Assembly: GCA_007922195.1 (NCBI GenBank)
Contig: ML681990.1
Location: 40,650,741 to 40,714,740 of the forward strand
Direction of reading: 5' to 3'
Origin: Podocnemis expansa
Taxonomy: Eukaryota > Chordata > Testudines > Podocnemididae
Length of the DNA stretch: 64,000 nt
Shown: positions 33,564 through 44,576 of the stretch, piece after piece
How positions within the stretch are numbered: the first letter of the stretch is position 1
Layout of the letters: each line of letters starts with the position of its first letter
Made by a program: the position numbers and the translations under genes
The notes under the pieces: generated by a model
The model's input: the letters and a program-made list of their open reading frames with translations, nothing else
Databases searched by the model: none
What the model was told of the DNA's origin: nothing

Positions 33564-34335
33564 TGTAACCTGCTAGGGTGGGCTCAAATTCATTCAATTG
33601 CCCCTCTCCAGTGCCTCACAGAGAAAACCCCTGATGAAAGCAACTGGAGAGCCAGGATCCAGTTGTCAAAAGGACTCACAGCGAAGACTGCTCAGAGTTC
33701 CCATCCCTCATTAAACTACCACTCAGCATAAACATACAATGAACTTTATTAACTAACTAAACACACCTTATCCTAAAGAACCATAATACATTTAAACAGA
33801 ACAGTAAGAAACCCAAGAGTCCCAAAGTTCAGGTGGAGTCACCCTTATCTCAATTGCAGTCTTTTAAGTCCTTGGGGCTTGAATGCAGAACGAAAGCAAT
33901 CCTCATCCTCTCTAGCTGCAGGAATCTTCAGGCAGATGCCATGCAGTCCTTTCTTCCTCCTGTGTAGCCAGCACCATGCAAGCAGGTCACTGGCCATCCA
34001 GCTCTCAGTTCTGCTGCAGACAACTCCCCTGCAAAGCAGTCGAAAGCTGGGAGAAAACATCCTGCAGTCCACTCCTGCTCAGCTCCTTTCACTGAGTCCC
34101 TTAGCAGATGTCCTCTGCAGCTCTCTGTTTGCTCCTCTTCAGGCTGCTCCTCTCAGGCTTCTCCCTGAGCGTGTAACTCCAGCAAAACAATAAAACTTGT
34201 GGGGCATGCTCAGTGTGCTCCCTCACCCTCTTACCAGAAGTTTCTGGTTTCTGGGCTGCAAAATCTGCCCAGCAACGTAACCCAGCCATAAGGGTCCCTA
34301 AAAGAGATTGCACCTATTTAGGCACATGGGTTACA
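33564..34335 (-). mobile_element. Probable solo LTR with 4-bp target duplication
   Basis: Starts TGTAACC and ends GGGTTACA, giving a 7-bp terminal inverted repeat of TG...CA type, flanked by CTTG on both sides (33560-33563 and 34336-34339). On the minus strand an AATAAA signal (GTTAATAAAGTTC, near 33740-33752) lies toward the 3' end, so minus orientation is likely. The 772 bp contain no conserved gene. The overlapping 104- and 75-codon frames are shadows in LTR sequence. Confidence 0.7.
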
Positions 34336-34430
34336 CTTGCATAATAAAATACTTCCAATGCTTTCATATAGGGGGAGGAGCTCAGCTTGAGTTTCTCCTT
34401 TATTCTATGATAAATCACTCATAATCAGGC

Positions 34431-34460
34431 CTGCCTGAGAGAGAGAGAGAGTGTGTGTGA
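34431..34460. repeat. GA/GT microsatellite
   Basis: A short (GA)n run passes directly into (GT)n. Confidence 0.8.
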
Positions 34461-34634
34461 GGGACTCAGAACATCTCACCCTGCAAAATTCTATATTTTA
34501 AATATGTGACACTTGTGCAATCTGCTGCCTTCCAAAGAAAGAGCATGTGACTGTTCAGCAGTATTAAGTCCTGTGGCCAAATCGTCTTTGGCAGAGAAGA
34601 CTTAGCCATTCACTGAACAGTGAGTGAACTGTTT

Positions 34635-34974
34635 GGGTACATCTACACTAGAGCCTGAGGTTGATTTAAGGAAGGTTAAGTTGACCTATAGACCACCGTG
34701 GCCACACTGGGCTTTTATTAAGTTGACTTAAGCACTTCCTTAAGGCAAGTTAATAACACTGCATTATTAAGTCGACTTAAGCCAACGTAGATGGGGAAAG
34801 CCCTTAAGTCAACCTAATGGCCTCTGGGCCCTCGCCCAGAGTTCCCAGCTACCCACAATCAACAGGAGTTTTTACTGTTGACTCGCTAAGTCAACTTAAC
34901 AAGGTCAACTTTAAGTCGACTTAAAGTTGACCTTGTTATGTCAACTTAACAGAGCCTCCAGTGTAGACATATCC
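34635..34974. mobile_element. Harbinger-like MITE (copy J) with perfect internal palindrome
   Basis: Left end GGGTACATCTACACTAGAGC, reversed right end GGATATGTCTACACTGGAGG. TTT on both sides (34632-34634 and 34975-34977) fits a 3-bp duplication. The interior repeats AAGTTGACTTAAG-like words. A perfect 42-base palindrome lies at 34897-34938. Confidence 0.8.
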
Positions 34975-34977
34975 TTT

Positions 34978-37030
34978 GAGCGTATAAAAATTCCCCTCAA
35001 GCCTCCTTTCAGTCTTTTGATAGAATTGTAATAAGAGTCTCCAAGGAGCCCCCCAAGATCCCTCTTAAGTAAATCACTGCACCACCTTTGCTCATTGAGA
35101 TTCACTCTAGAGGTTCTGCTGGAGGTGAGAGCTTTAATCTCCATTGGGAGCTACCAAGATACTGAGCCAATGGAGGCAGCAGGAGGAATACACTCAGATA
35201 TCACAAGCTTTAGGTGTGCAACAATGCCCCCTGCCCGGCATGTATTGTCCACTTTTAGTGGCAGTGCTGAGCACAGTGGCAGGAAATTGGTGTGCACTTT
35301 GTGCCATTGCATCTGTAAGACTTACCATTGCCATGGGCACTTTGCCAGGATCTGACCTGGCTTCCCTTAGACTCTGCAGTGACTCTGGCCCCAATGTCTG
35401 GAAGCACTTGAAAATGAAAAGCATGACATAAATGCTAATGGTTTCAATTATTATATCACTTCATTTCTGATTCACCAATGTGATTATATGAAAGAGTCTT
35501 GGGATGATCTACCCATAATCTGCACATGTGTTAAGAAAGCTTAGTTGATTCTATATGACATTACACACCACTACTTCAATCCAGTCTATCATCACATGGA
35601 AAACTGTACATATCCTTTTCTCATGGGCCTTTTAAGGATAAATTCATTTATTGTCCTGATGAGAAAAGAGATGAGGATGCAGGTGGATGGCAGTCATGTT
35701 CCTTTCTTGGCATACTGAGAATTTCTGCTTTATTTAAATGATCACTTCACTTCATGAGAATGCTTATGAGGCAACAAATATCTCCCCTGGTGCTGATGAA
35801 TAAAGACACTGCAGGCCAGGGTGCACATGGTCAGCACCAGATATTTCGGCTTCCGACATGCTTCTCAAACGACATGATTATGTGAAGCTTAACAAATAAA
35901 GTGTAGCCAATAATTTATTCAACAGCTTTAGCTGTGTTTCCTGGATTTGAATTTTCTGGGCACCATTTCTGATTCTTGACTATATCTGTTATTCACAGCT
36001 ATCCATAGGAAAAAATCCTACAAATAATTCTTGATGTGAAGATTAACAGTTTCTTGCAAACATTTGAAATTTGATGTGTATTACGAACTGTTAACTGTAC
36101 CCATTGATTACATAAATTAGTGATTCTGTTCTCTGACTGGATGTACATCATTCCTGGAACTAGGTTTCTTGTGCAAACAGACACATTTATGAATTCAAAA
36201 TTCACTTTTAATGAATATTCTGTAATATTTACTTTAAACTCACTTCTGCACTTATGTGCTGCCAGTATTTGATAGAATATTCTTGGGAAGCAAATTTAAA
36301 AGATGTATGAATATGACTGAAACAAATTCAATTTTTCTGCATAAACATGGCAAATGGGTGGATAAAGCCTGCATTTTTCTGGGATGGACGAAATGATTTG
36401 AAACAAGATTATATTTGAGATTAATTCCCTGGAAGTACAGGAAAAGCTGGCGAATCTAGGATCTGAGCTGCAATAGTTTGGCCACATTCTCTTACCAGAA
36501 GATATCAAAATCATTTCTTTAAAAGTGGCAATGATTTGTGAACTGTGCTGAGCAGCAAAAGATACTAGGGATGATGATTTACTTCTGTACATTTATTCCA
36601 TACCGCTACAGAAATGTTGGCATCATTAAGCAATCTCCTAAAGGAAAACAGAAAGTTCACTGGGGTGCCCAGTAAGGCGCAGCATCACTGGTGTGCAGTA
36701 GCTAACTGTCCAGGCATGAACATTTGCCATTTATGGTATGCATAAGGAGGTAATATTTCAGGTCAATACATCCAAGTAAAGATGTGGATCTGTGCCACTA
36801 CAAGAAACTGAGCCAGTGATTGATGCATCCCAGGCTCTCACATCATGTTAAACAGATCAGAAAAGAGATGGATTCACTTGTAGCACACTGTGAGCACTCA
36901 CCTCCATCAAAGTGTTTGCAGGAGGAAAGTTTCAGAGGTGCTTGTCCATAAATAAGCTTATGGAGGCAACCATGAAAAATCCTTGTAGCAGCACCACTGA
37001 GGATAAAAAGACTGATGTGTGAGCTTCACT
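34978..37030. other. No recognised feature
   Basis: Unassigned DNA. The overlapping 76-95-codon frames at 35095-35431 on both strands have no recognised domain. No RNA gene seen. Confidence 0.45.
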
Positions 37031-37032
37031 CT

Positions 37033-37494
37033 GGTCTTGTCTACACTACCAAATTAGTCCAGCTTAAGGAGGTTTAATCAGGGCTAATTGCCTCCTTGTC
37101 TACACTAGGCTTTGCCTAGTTTGAATGAAAAAAACATTTTAGCAACACTTAGTTTGAGCTAGTTAGCTTGAATGGTAAGTCTGAACTAACTACTTAGTTC
37201 AAACTGATTTTGAAATTTAGTTGGAACTAGCTGGTGTAGTCATGCTAGGTTGAACTAAATAAATTCGAACTAGCGGTTAGTTTGAACTAACCATATTTTT
37301 TTAGTTCAACCTTTTAGTTCAAACTAGCCATGCTTTTTTAGTTCAAACTAAAAAGTTATTTCACATAGAAAGTGCAGCTAGTTTGAACTAAAAAGTTAGT
37401 TCCAACTTAAAAAAAATGTGATTAGTTCGAACTAACTTTGAACTACTTAGTTCAGAATAAGCAAGTCTGAGCTAAGTTTTGTGTAGACACAGCC
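37033..37494. mobile_element. Harbinger-like MITE (copy G)
   Basis: Left end GGTCTTGTCTACACTACCAA, reversed right end GGCTGTGTCTACACAAAACT. The interior is dominated by TTAGTTTGAACTAA-type palindromes in both orientations. It is closest to the MITE at 60204-60564. Confidence 0.75.
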
Positions 37495-37499
37495 TTTAT

Positions 37500-38170
37500 C
37501 CCTAGTAGAAGGACACAGCAGCATAGAGGGACCCCAAAAGACCTGGATTGGCCTACTGGACAATTCTCCAGTGCAGAAATTGAGAAAGATTATGTTAAAC
37601 CTGACTTCTGAGGACCCCTCTAGCAAGTATCATTATAAAGGAAGGCAATGGGGACAGGAAGGATGTGTCATGCTGATTCTCAGTCATGCTGCAGCCCAGA
37701 GATAGATTGCTTTAAGTTAGGCAGACCTCCTTATGCTGTCTAAATTATGCCAGGAGTCATAGAACAATTGCGCCTCCTTAACTACCCACTCACTTCCTTG
37801 TGGGTGCTCCCCCCAGTGTGCCTATAACAGTATGAGATTGGGGAGAAACACAGAACAAGACAGGATGTACCAATCAGGGACAGATGAACTAGCTTTTTTC
37901 TGCAGGGCTGGACTAAATGGGCATCTCATGTAAGGCACAGAAGCAGTTAAGGCATGTCTACTGGGCCTGTACAAGACAAGAAAATGAAAAAACTCAGAAC
38001 TAAAAACAGGAAGAACCAAACCCATTTACCCACATTGCTGAAAACTATCTCTGCTGGTTGGTCAAAGGAAAAGTGCTTGTGTCATCACATGACAAAGTCC
38101 AGCACAATCTATGCCAAACTCACTGAGATTACCAATGACAAAGATTATTCATTCAGGGCATGACAGGGTG
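37500..38170. other. No recognised feature
   Basis: Unassigned DNA between two DNA transposons. Confidence 0.4.
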
Positions 38171-38178
38171 GAGTAAAG

Positions 38179-38407
38179 CAGCGTTTCTCAACCGTTGGTG
38201 GACAGGAGAACATCAAAAGATATTAATTACATTACATGGAACAACTGATGAAAACATTCTTGAAAAAGCTGGTAACAGTGGTGGGAGATAAATGCCCCAG
38301 TCACAGCAAAGCTTCCAGGTGTGCTGCCGCATACGTGGAGTCACACAACACCTGCACTATGTCTGGGAAGCACCAATGTTCCACGCAAAAACAGCTGAGA
38401 AACACTG
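38179..38407. mobile_element. Small hAT element with 8-bp target duplication
   Basis: Ends are CAGCGTTTCTCAACCGT and (reversed) CAGTGTTTCTCAGCTGT, the CAGNG..TCTCAA form of hAT/Charlie-type TIRs. Flanks GAGTAAAG (38171-38178) and GAGTACAG (38408-38415) agree at 7 of 8 bases. It is 229 bp and non-coding. Confidence 0.8.
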
Positions 38408-38419
38408 GAGTACAGTAAT

Positions 38420-39117
38420 CGAAGCAATCACGGCTCTGCTATTAGCTCTTAGTGATGGTAACAACAAATGATCCAGCAGTTTGTGGATCTTTCACTGAGA
38501 CCTCAAAATTGCCATCCTGACATGGCCATTACAGTGCCCATGGCACTTCCCAAGAGAACAATGGTCCTTCTCTCCATTCTGACACACCGTGCTGTGCACT
38601 GGACATGGGCCTGACTTCTGCCTCCCATCACAGTGGGTAAAAGGACTCCTACATATGAAGTGTGTTGGGCTCCTTCAGGATGCTCATTGCTTCTCTAAAT
38701 GGGTGAAGGTGTTTGTTTGCATTTCCCGGATATGTTATATGGTATGTGAAATAGAGTGTGACTTGCTACAGTTTAAGAACGACAGGGAAAATATAGTTGA
38801 AACTGCAACATAAACAGATGCAACGCAGCACAGGACTGGGATTGATCAGTGTATAATTCTGCAATAAACTATACTCAGTGGGAACATACTTAAAAATACC
38901 CTCTGTGAAATGGAGTACTTAGGAGAGCGGAATTTTCATATTAACACAAGATGGTAGAGCAGAGAGCAATGGGCTAATACCAAGGAAGGAAAAAGTGAGG
39001 TTGCAGCCATGAAGAAAATGTCTCAACAGTGGAATAACGTAAAGGAGCAGGTTACCAAAGGAGAGGATCTCATGAGACATTTTCAAATGCACAATCGTCT
39101 TCTAGATGTTAGAGTGA
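38420..39117. other. No recognised feature
   Basis: Unassigned DNA. Confidence 0.4.
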
Positions 39118-39885
39118 ATGATGCAGCAAGTAGACCTGAAAAGTGACGGGTCAGATTGCATGGCTGGAGTAGCCTTTCTCTGTTCTGACTATAAGTATAG
39201 CAGTTATATTTCTAAAAAAACAAAACAAAGCAAAAACCAACCCCTCTCAGTTGTCCCTTCCCTTATTAGCAGTGCTGGAAAAACAGCATCTCGCAAGCGT
39301 ACTACTGTCTGGGGCACTGTGCATTTGCATCCAGAAGAGGAGGCATGTGATTTTTTTTGGCATGCTGCTCTCATTCATGCTAAAGGGAGTTCGCGCATAT
39401 GCACAGATGGCCTGCATATTGGGAGGAGGAGAGAAAAGTACATTTATTTTGCTACAGAGCATATGGCGCCTATATCCTCATTAAAACATACTTCAAATGC
39501 ATTCATGCTGGAGCTAGCTCACCCTCTCCCTTTGTCCTCATCAAAGGACAGGGGAGGCTGGTTTGAGGTGCTGCTAGCTCTTCTGGCATTAACTGTGCCT
39601 CTCTTCCAGTGCCTATACACGACATGGGCTGTGTGGGGCAGATGCCACAGTTGTACTACTCTTTTCCCCATGCCAGCTGCTCTTTTCCCTTTTGCCAGGG
39701 AGGCTGGTGCAGGGAGCTGCTACTCCAGAGCTCCCTTTCTTTCAGTGACAGCTGCTCCTTCCACTGTTTGTCCGGGAGGTTGGCACAGGTCCCTCTATGT
39801 GAGTGGGAATGTTAACAAGTGGCAGTCATTGCCCTGGTTAGTGGGTGGTAGCAATAAAACTAGGGTTGTGCCAAAGTCTCAGTAG
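39118..39885 (+). other. 255-codon open frame of unknown status
   Basis: The longest uninterrupted frame outside a recognised element. I recognise no domain. The C-terminal third contains an imperfect duplication at the DNA level: CAGCTGCTC-TT-CC..GGGAGGYTGG near 39670-39725 and again near 39747-39790. A hydrophobic stretch (EVLLALLALTVPLFQCLYTT) could be a membrane segment. There is no upstream promoter or splice evidence. It may be chance, or part of an unrecognised repeat. Confidence 0.2.
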
Positions 39886-39889
39886 TTAG

Positions 39890-40140
39890 TGTTAAATGAT
39901 GTTCAGATTCCAGAGGGCTACTTTCAGAAGCTGTTTGGGAATCACTGGATGAATTTAAATATGGAATGAAGAGTGCTAAAATTTAAGTAATGATGGGCAG
40001 GGGCATTTGGGCTGCAGCAATGTCAGAAGACATGTGGAGAAGAGAACTAATAATTTGTTCACTTTCATATCATACAAAGAAAAGAGGGAGCAAGAGAACA
40101 GTAGCAATAAGATATAGGACACCTAGGATGGGCAGGTTCC
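39890..40140. other. No recognised feature
   Basis: Short unassigned spacer before the Penelope fragment. Confidence 0.4.
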
Positions 40141-40141
40141 A

Positions 40142-40775
40142 AATGGGTAGTCATGTTAGTCTTGTTCAGTAAAACAAACAAGGAGTCCTGTGGTACTTAA
40201 AGACTAACAAATTTATTAACCACTTGGATTTATTAATCCACTTTTGTGGAGAAAATCCCACTTTGTCACATGTTTTGAATATAAGGAATTTACAGAATGG
40301 GAGGAAAATAAATGCAGGGAAGTGTAAGTCATAGGGTCAGGTTAGAACTTAAAGTGGTTGTTTAGATTCAAACAGTGGAGGACAGCATACAGAGGAAGGT
40401 GAGATCAAATCACCTCTTGTAATAAGAAAAAAAAACAAAACCCAAGATCCCTGTTTAACCCTAAGGCATTGGTGTGAAATCTGCATATGAATTCCAGTTC
40501 TGCAGGTTCTCTTTGAAGCTATGTTCTGTAATCCATTTGTCTAAGTACAGATATTAACACATCATCAATGGGGTGAGCAGGGAGATTGCAGTGTTCGCTT
40601 ATTGGTTTTTGAATGTTATGTCTGATCTCAGATTTGTGTCCATTTATTCTTTTGCACTGAGACTGTCCTGATTGTCCAATGTGTAAGGCAGAGGAGCATT
40701 GCCAGCAGAGATCACATTGGTGGATGAACAGGTCAATGAGCCCTTGATGGAGTAGCTGGTTTGATGAGGTACTGT
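40142..40775 (-). pseudogene. Penelope-like element 3' part: GIY-YIG endonuclease end plus 3' tail
   Basis: On the minus strand from about 40700 to 40420 the translation reads GQSGQS..KRINGHKSEIRH, IQKPISEHCNLP, then LQREPAELEFICRFHTNALG and LNRDLGF. This matches the C-terminal GIY-YIG nuclease region of Penelope-like elements; one frame break lies near 40520. Downstream on the minus strand are the 3' untranslated region and the terminal tail with CTAACAAATTTATTAA-type, CCACAGGACTCCTTG and GACTAACATGACTACCC motifs. The upstream coding part continues at 41384 beyond a hAT insertion. This links the SINE-like tails of the window to a Penelope element. Confidence 0.8.
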
Positions 40776-41383
40776 CAGGGGTTAAAGTATGCTGGAATGG
40801 CCTTGAATGCTGTTCTGGGGCCCACTATTTTTAGGGGCTCAGTGTTCTGGGCCCCTTAAAAATAAAAAAATGGTGCTGGAATGCTGAGTTCCAGGGACCA
40901 CCATTGAAAAATACTGGGCCCCAGAATGCAGCATTCCAGTTCCATTTTCTATATTTAGGGGCCCAAATGCTGGGCCCCTAAAAATAGTGGGCCCCGGAAC
41001 AGCGTTCTGCCGTGCATTCCCACAGGCAGAGGAGGTGGGTGGGCTCCCCTGCACATGTGCAGGCTGCAGAGTTTCCTGGCTTAGCACACTGTCAGTGAGT
41101 ATGGGGCAGCCCAGCTCATGCTGGGTGGGGGAGTACTGGGGGCACCTGAGCTGGGGGTGAGTACTGGGGCAAGGGGTGGGTATTGGGGGCTGGGGGTGGA
41201 TTTTGTGGGTGGGTATTGGGAGCTGAGGGTGGATATTGAGGACAGTGGAATGGATATCGGGGGTAGCAGGCAGGGTGCTTGAAGGGTGGGCCACCCGTGT
41301 GGGAGAAGGGCCCACCCATGTGGGAAGGAGGCCCACCTGATTAGAAGGGTTCTGGAGTCTGCCAAATTATACTTTAACCCCTG
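40776..41383. mobile_element. hAT element inserted in the Penelope copy
   Basis: TIRs CAGGGGTTAAAGTAT are identical over 15 bases at both ends. Flanks GGTACTGT (40768-40775) and GGTCCTAT (41384-41391) agree at 6 of 8 bases. The left third is a foldback (40809-41003). The right third is a G-rich degenerate array (41140-41270, GGGTGGGTATTGGGGGCTG-like units) plus a short GCCCACCCATGTGGGA repeat. No transposase coding. Confidence 0.85.
40809..41003. repeat. Long inverted repeat (foldback) inside the hAT element
   Basis: The left arm begins GCTGTTCTGGGGCCCACTAT, and the right arm reversed begins GCTGTTCCGGGGCCCACTAT. Matching continues through TTTTTAGGGGC and an inner TGGAATGCTG..TTC segment to a centre near 40905. 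It could form a near-200-base hairpin. Confidence 0.8.
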
Positions 41384-41466
41384 GGTCCTATGATGGTGTC
41401 TTTTGTGCACATATATTGGCAGTGGGATTTGCTGCAGGGATATGTGCTTGTGCAAAATGAATTACA
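41384..41466 (-). pseudogene. Penelope-like coding region, part upstream of the hAT insertion
   Basis: Continues the Penelope C-terminal region (minus strand) from the GGTCCTAT target duplicate: TATGATGGTGTCTTTTGTG, CACATATATTGGCAGTG, then TTTGCTGCAGGGATATG. This corresponds to the cysteine-containing linker before the GIY-YIG domain. Confidence 0.55.
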
Positions 41467-41469
41467 GAG

Positions 41470-42866
41470 CCAATGGATAACACAAAGAAGACAAGCAGAA
41501 CTGAACTTATGGGAAAGCAGCAGGAATTCCACGCATGTGCAGATGTGTATGTGCGGACAAGCACAAACTCTTTCCAGTACTGCTTTGTTTTACTTGCTAA
41601 AGAATAGGCACTTCTGTAGATTAAGGACCTGCTGTTGGGTAGGTACCCATCTAAGTTCTAGGACTTGTTTTTAACTGCCTGCAGATTTTGTATCAGTACA
41701 TGGAAACCAGGCAAGGCCCCACCCAAAACTGGACCTATATACAGTGTAAATCAACATCTCCCAATCAGTCTTAATTAAATAAGAAGGTGAGCCCCCTGGA
41801 TTCATTTACGCTCTCCAGAAAAACAAAACTAAAGCACCAACACAGTGCAAACATTAAACCATCAGTATAAAGAAAACCAATTAATTCTTTCCCAGCTAAT
41901 CCATGTTGTAAATTCCCAGTCATGCTGAAATAACGGCCTGATTCTACTACACTTTGTCTTGTTTTCAGTGGGACTCCACACTGTTTGGAGTCATACATGA
42001 CTAGATCTGAGTGAGGATGGCAGAATCTGCCCTAGAATGTAGAGAAATCAAGAATGGATGCAAGTCTTGATTTTTCCAAAATGGCTGCCAATTGTTCAGG
42101 ATTTTCTTTAGCTAATCCCCTCTAGACTCTGTGTGTATCATCCAGATTTGCTGATTTGTATGTATTTAATTATTCCAAATATTTCTTTACTTGCTTTTTT
42201 ATTCAATACCCTTTTAGGCTTCAGGGGACATAAATCTAGACTTCTTTGCTTTTGCCCTACAAATGAGCATAATTTGCAGTGTTATGCCTGGCTGCAAATG
42301 TGCCCATAACAGGCTGAGTCTGTCAGCCTTCATGAGAGCTTCAATGCCCACTTTGTATCCCTGATCCATGAGAAGATGTGGGGATGGGTTGCGTGGAGTA
42401 AGAGGGCGACTGTGGAGATTGTGTGTATGGTTAATTAGTATCAGTAGTATGGATTTTGTTGTTGGGTACTTGATTTGACATGAGAGGACTGACAAGTCTG
42501 TTTATTTTAGTGAATTAAAAAAAATTGTCAAGGGCTCCCAGAGTTCTGGATATGATTTTTTTATAGTCTCTAAACAGCCAAATAAATAATGATGAAATCA
42601 ATGGAAGTTGGTGCTGTATCTGCCTACTGTTTTGTAAGTCTCACTAGGCACCTCTCTGCATCTAAATATGTTTGAAAATCTGATGCTTAGAAACCCATTA
42701 TTTTTAAAATGAGGCTTATGCCTCTAAGTCACTGAGGTGCTTCAGAAAGCTTACCCATGTACCATATTGTCTAGCCTAAAGCACCTCCAGTGGAACTTGG
42801 GAACTGTGGAGAACCTTCATTGGGCCGGCAGAGTCCAGAAACAAGATGAAACAGTTGTACTCACAG
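41470..42866. other. No recognised feature
   Basis: Unassigned DNA. No gene is supported. Confidence 0.4.
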
Positions 42867-43044
42867 TTCGGCTATGTTCACACAGGGAGCGCTTGTTTCG
42901 AAACAACACGTTTCGAAACAAGCTGTTTCGAAATAATGTTATTTCGAAACAACTTATTTTGCTGGACAAAAACCATGTCCGCGAAATAAGGGAGTGAAAT
43001 AGCAGGTCCACAGTGTGGACCTGCTATTTCACTTGGGGAGGGGA

Positions 43045-43102
43045 CTGCAGGCACCCACAGGGTGCAGTGCAGAGGGGCACTGCACCCCATGGGTGCCTGC
43101 AG
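43045..43102. repeat. GC-rich hairpin next to the assembly gap
   Basis: Arms 43045-43070 and 43077-43102 pair at 24 of 26 positions around a 6-base loop. The arm begins CTGCAGGCACCCA. Confidence 0.9.
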
Positions 43103-43187
43103 AGGGCTGCAGGCACCGGCGGAGTCAGGCGCAGGGCTGCGCCTCACTCCACCAGTACCTGCAAGGGACTGCAGGCACCGCGCCTCA

Positions 43188-43587
43188 NNNNNNNNNNNNN
43201 NNNNNNNNNNNNNNNNNNNNNNNNNNNNNNNNNNNNNNNNNNNNNNNNNNNNNNNNNNNNNNNNNNNNNNNNNNNNNNNNNNNNNNNNNNNNNNNNNNNN
43301 NNNNNNNNNNNNNNNNNNNNNNNNNNNNNNNNNNNNNNNNNNNNNNNNNNNNNNNNNNNNNNNNNNNNNNNNNNNNNNNNNNNNNNNNNNNNNNNNNNNN
43401 NNNNNNNNNNNNNNNNNNNNNNNNNNNNNNNNNNNNNNNNNNNNNNNNNNNNNNNNNNNNNNNNNNNNNNNNNNNNNNNNNNNNNNNNNNNNNNNNNNNN
43501 NNNNNNNNNNNNNNNNNNNNNNNNNNNNNNNNNNNNNNNNNNNNNNNNNNNNNNNNNNNNNNNNNNNNNNNNNNNNNNNNNNNNNNN
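43188..43587. other. Assembly gap of 400 N
   Basis: A run of exactly 400 N inside copy H. The flanking sequence is a GC-rich CTGCAGGCACC repeat on the left and AT-rich MITE arm on the right. Confidence 0.99.
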
Positions 43588-43745
43588 GCCAACTAGGTTT
43601 AGGTTGTTTCGAAAGCAGCACGGCCATTTCGAAACAAGCGGTTTGCTTCTTTCTAAATGGCCGTGCGTCCTGTGGCCATGCCACTTCTTATTTCGAAACA
43701 ACCTCTGTTGTTTCGAAATAAGAACCCTGTGTAGACATACCCTTC

Positions 43746-44576
43746 TAGTCTTGCCAGTGGGTTTTTTTTCATGTACGTGCAAAAGCCTGAATGTGGCCAC
43801 ACTCTATTAGTCCTGAAGTGTCTTTATCTTTACCTCCTTTAATTTCAAAAGGAAGAGAGAGATTATTTAATATATGCAGTAAGTGAAATATTTCTTAGAA
43901 AACAGAAACCAAATTTGGTAAGGAATGCCACTCTCTCTTTATTACAGTGAACCAACTATTTTAATAATACTCACAGAGCTGTGTGAGAAGGAAGCAGCTT
44001 CCAGAAATAATTCTATCCAACTGTGTAAAAGGTTCTGAAAGGTATAAGGTACTGAAATATTTCTATCCAGCTGTGTAAAGGGTACTGACTTGTGCTCTAA
44101 TTTTAATGAACTTCAAGGGGAAAATATGAATTAGTAAAACAAAATAGGGGTTTATGTTCCATTGCTCTTTTTTCCTATATATATATATTTGATCTACACA
44201 AATAATTAGTGCATGGTTCGTTTTAAAGAGTTAGTCCCCCATTTTAATTTTAAATGTGGACAGAAGTCCTGTTTGCATCATAGTAATGCAATTCTTCCTG
44301 GCATACATTAAAAGAGATGATGCTTTCAAAGTGGATGGCTGAGTAATTGATAAGCAAGTGCACTATAAACTTATTAATAACTTATTCATTTCATGATGAT
44401 CTGCTTTGAGACAATAATCTCTTCTTGATGCACATTTTAAAAGCATTTTTCACTGATTTATGATCACTTTTGTATATTTATTATGACAATCTCCCAAAGA
44501 AGAAAAGACTATAATATGTGGCCTTTATTATGTTACGAAGTAGAGAGGGATTGCATAACAACTGATCTTTCCACAG
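43746..44576. other. No recognised feature
   Basis: AT-rich DNA with a short near-tandem duplication: ATTTCTATCCAGCTGTGTAA at 44057-44076 resembles TTCTATCCAACTGTGTAA near 44010. Confidence 0.45.

Larger units (their letters stand above)
42870..43742. mobile_element. Harbinger-like MITE (copy H) with TTC target duplication, containing an assembly gap
   Basis: Left end GGCTATGTTCACACAGGG, reversed right end GGGTATGTCTACACAGGG, flanked by TTC on both sides (42867-42869 and 43743-43745). The subterminal regions carry TTGTTTCGAAACAA-type palindromes as in copy F. The interior is GC-rich and includes a 26-bp-arm hairpin (43045-43102), then 400 N at 43188-43587. Long frames predicted across the gap are artefacts. 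Confidence 0.85.

Noticed and set aside
33845..34313. Overlapping frames of 70-104 codons as a possible gene
   Set aside because: They lie wholly within a TG...CA unit with CTTG duplications and occur on both strands, as expected of LTR sequence.
43013..43810. Very long frames (193-268 codons) on both strands across 43.0-43.8 kb
   Set aside because: They run through the 400-N gap, where stops cannot be seen. The real sequence on each side is MITE.
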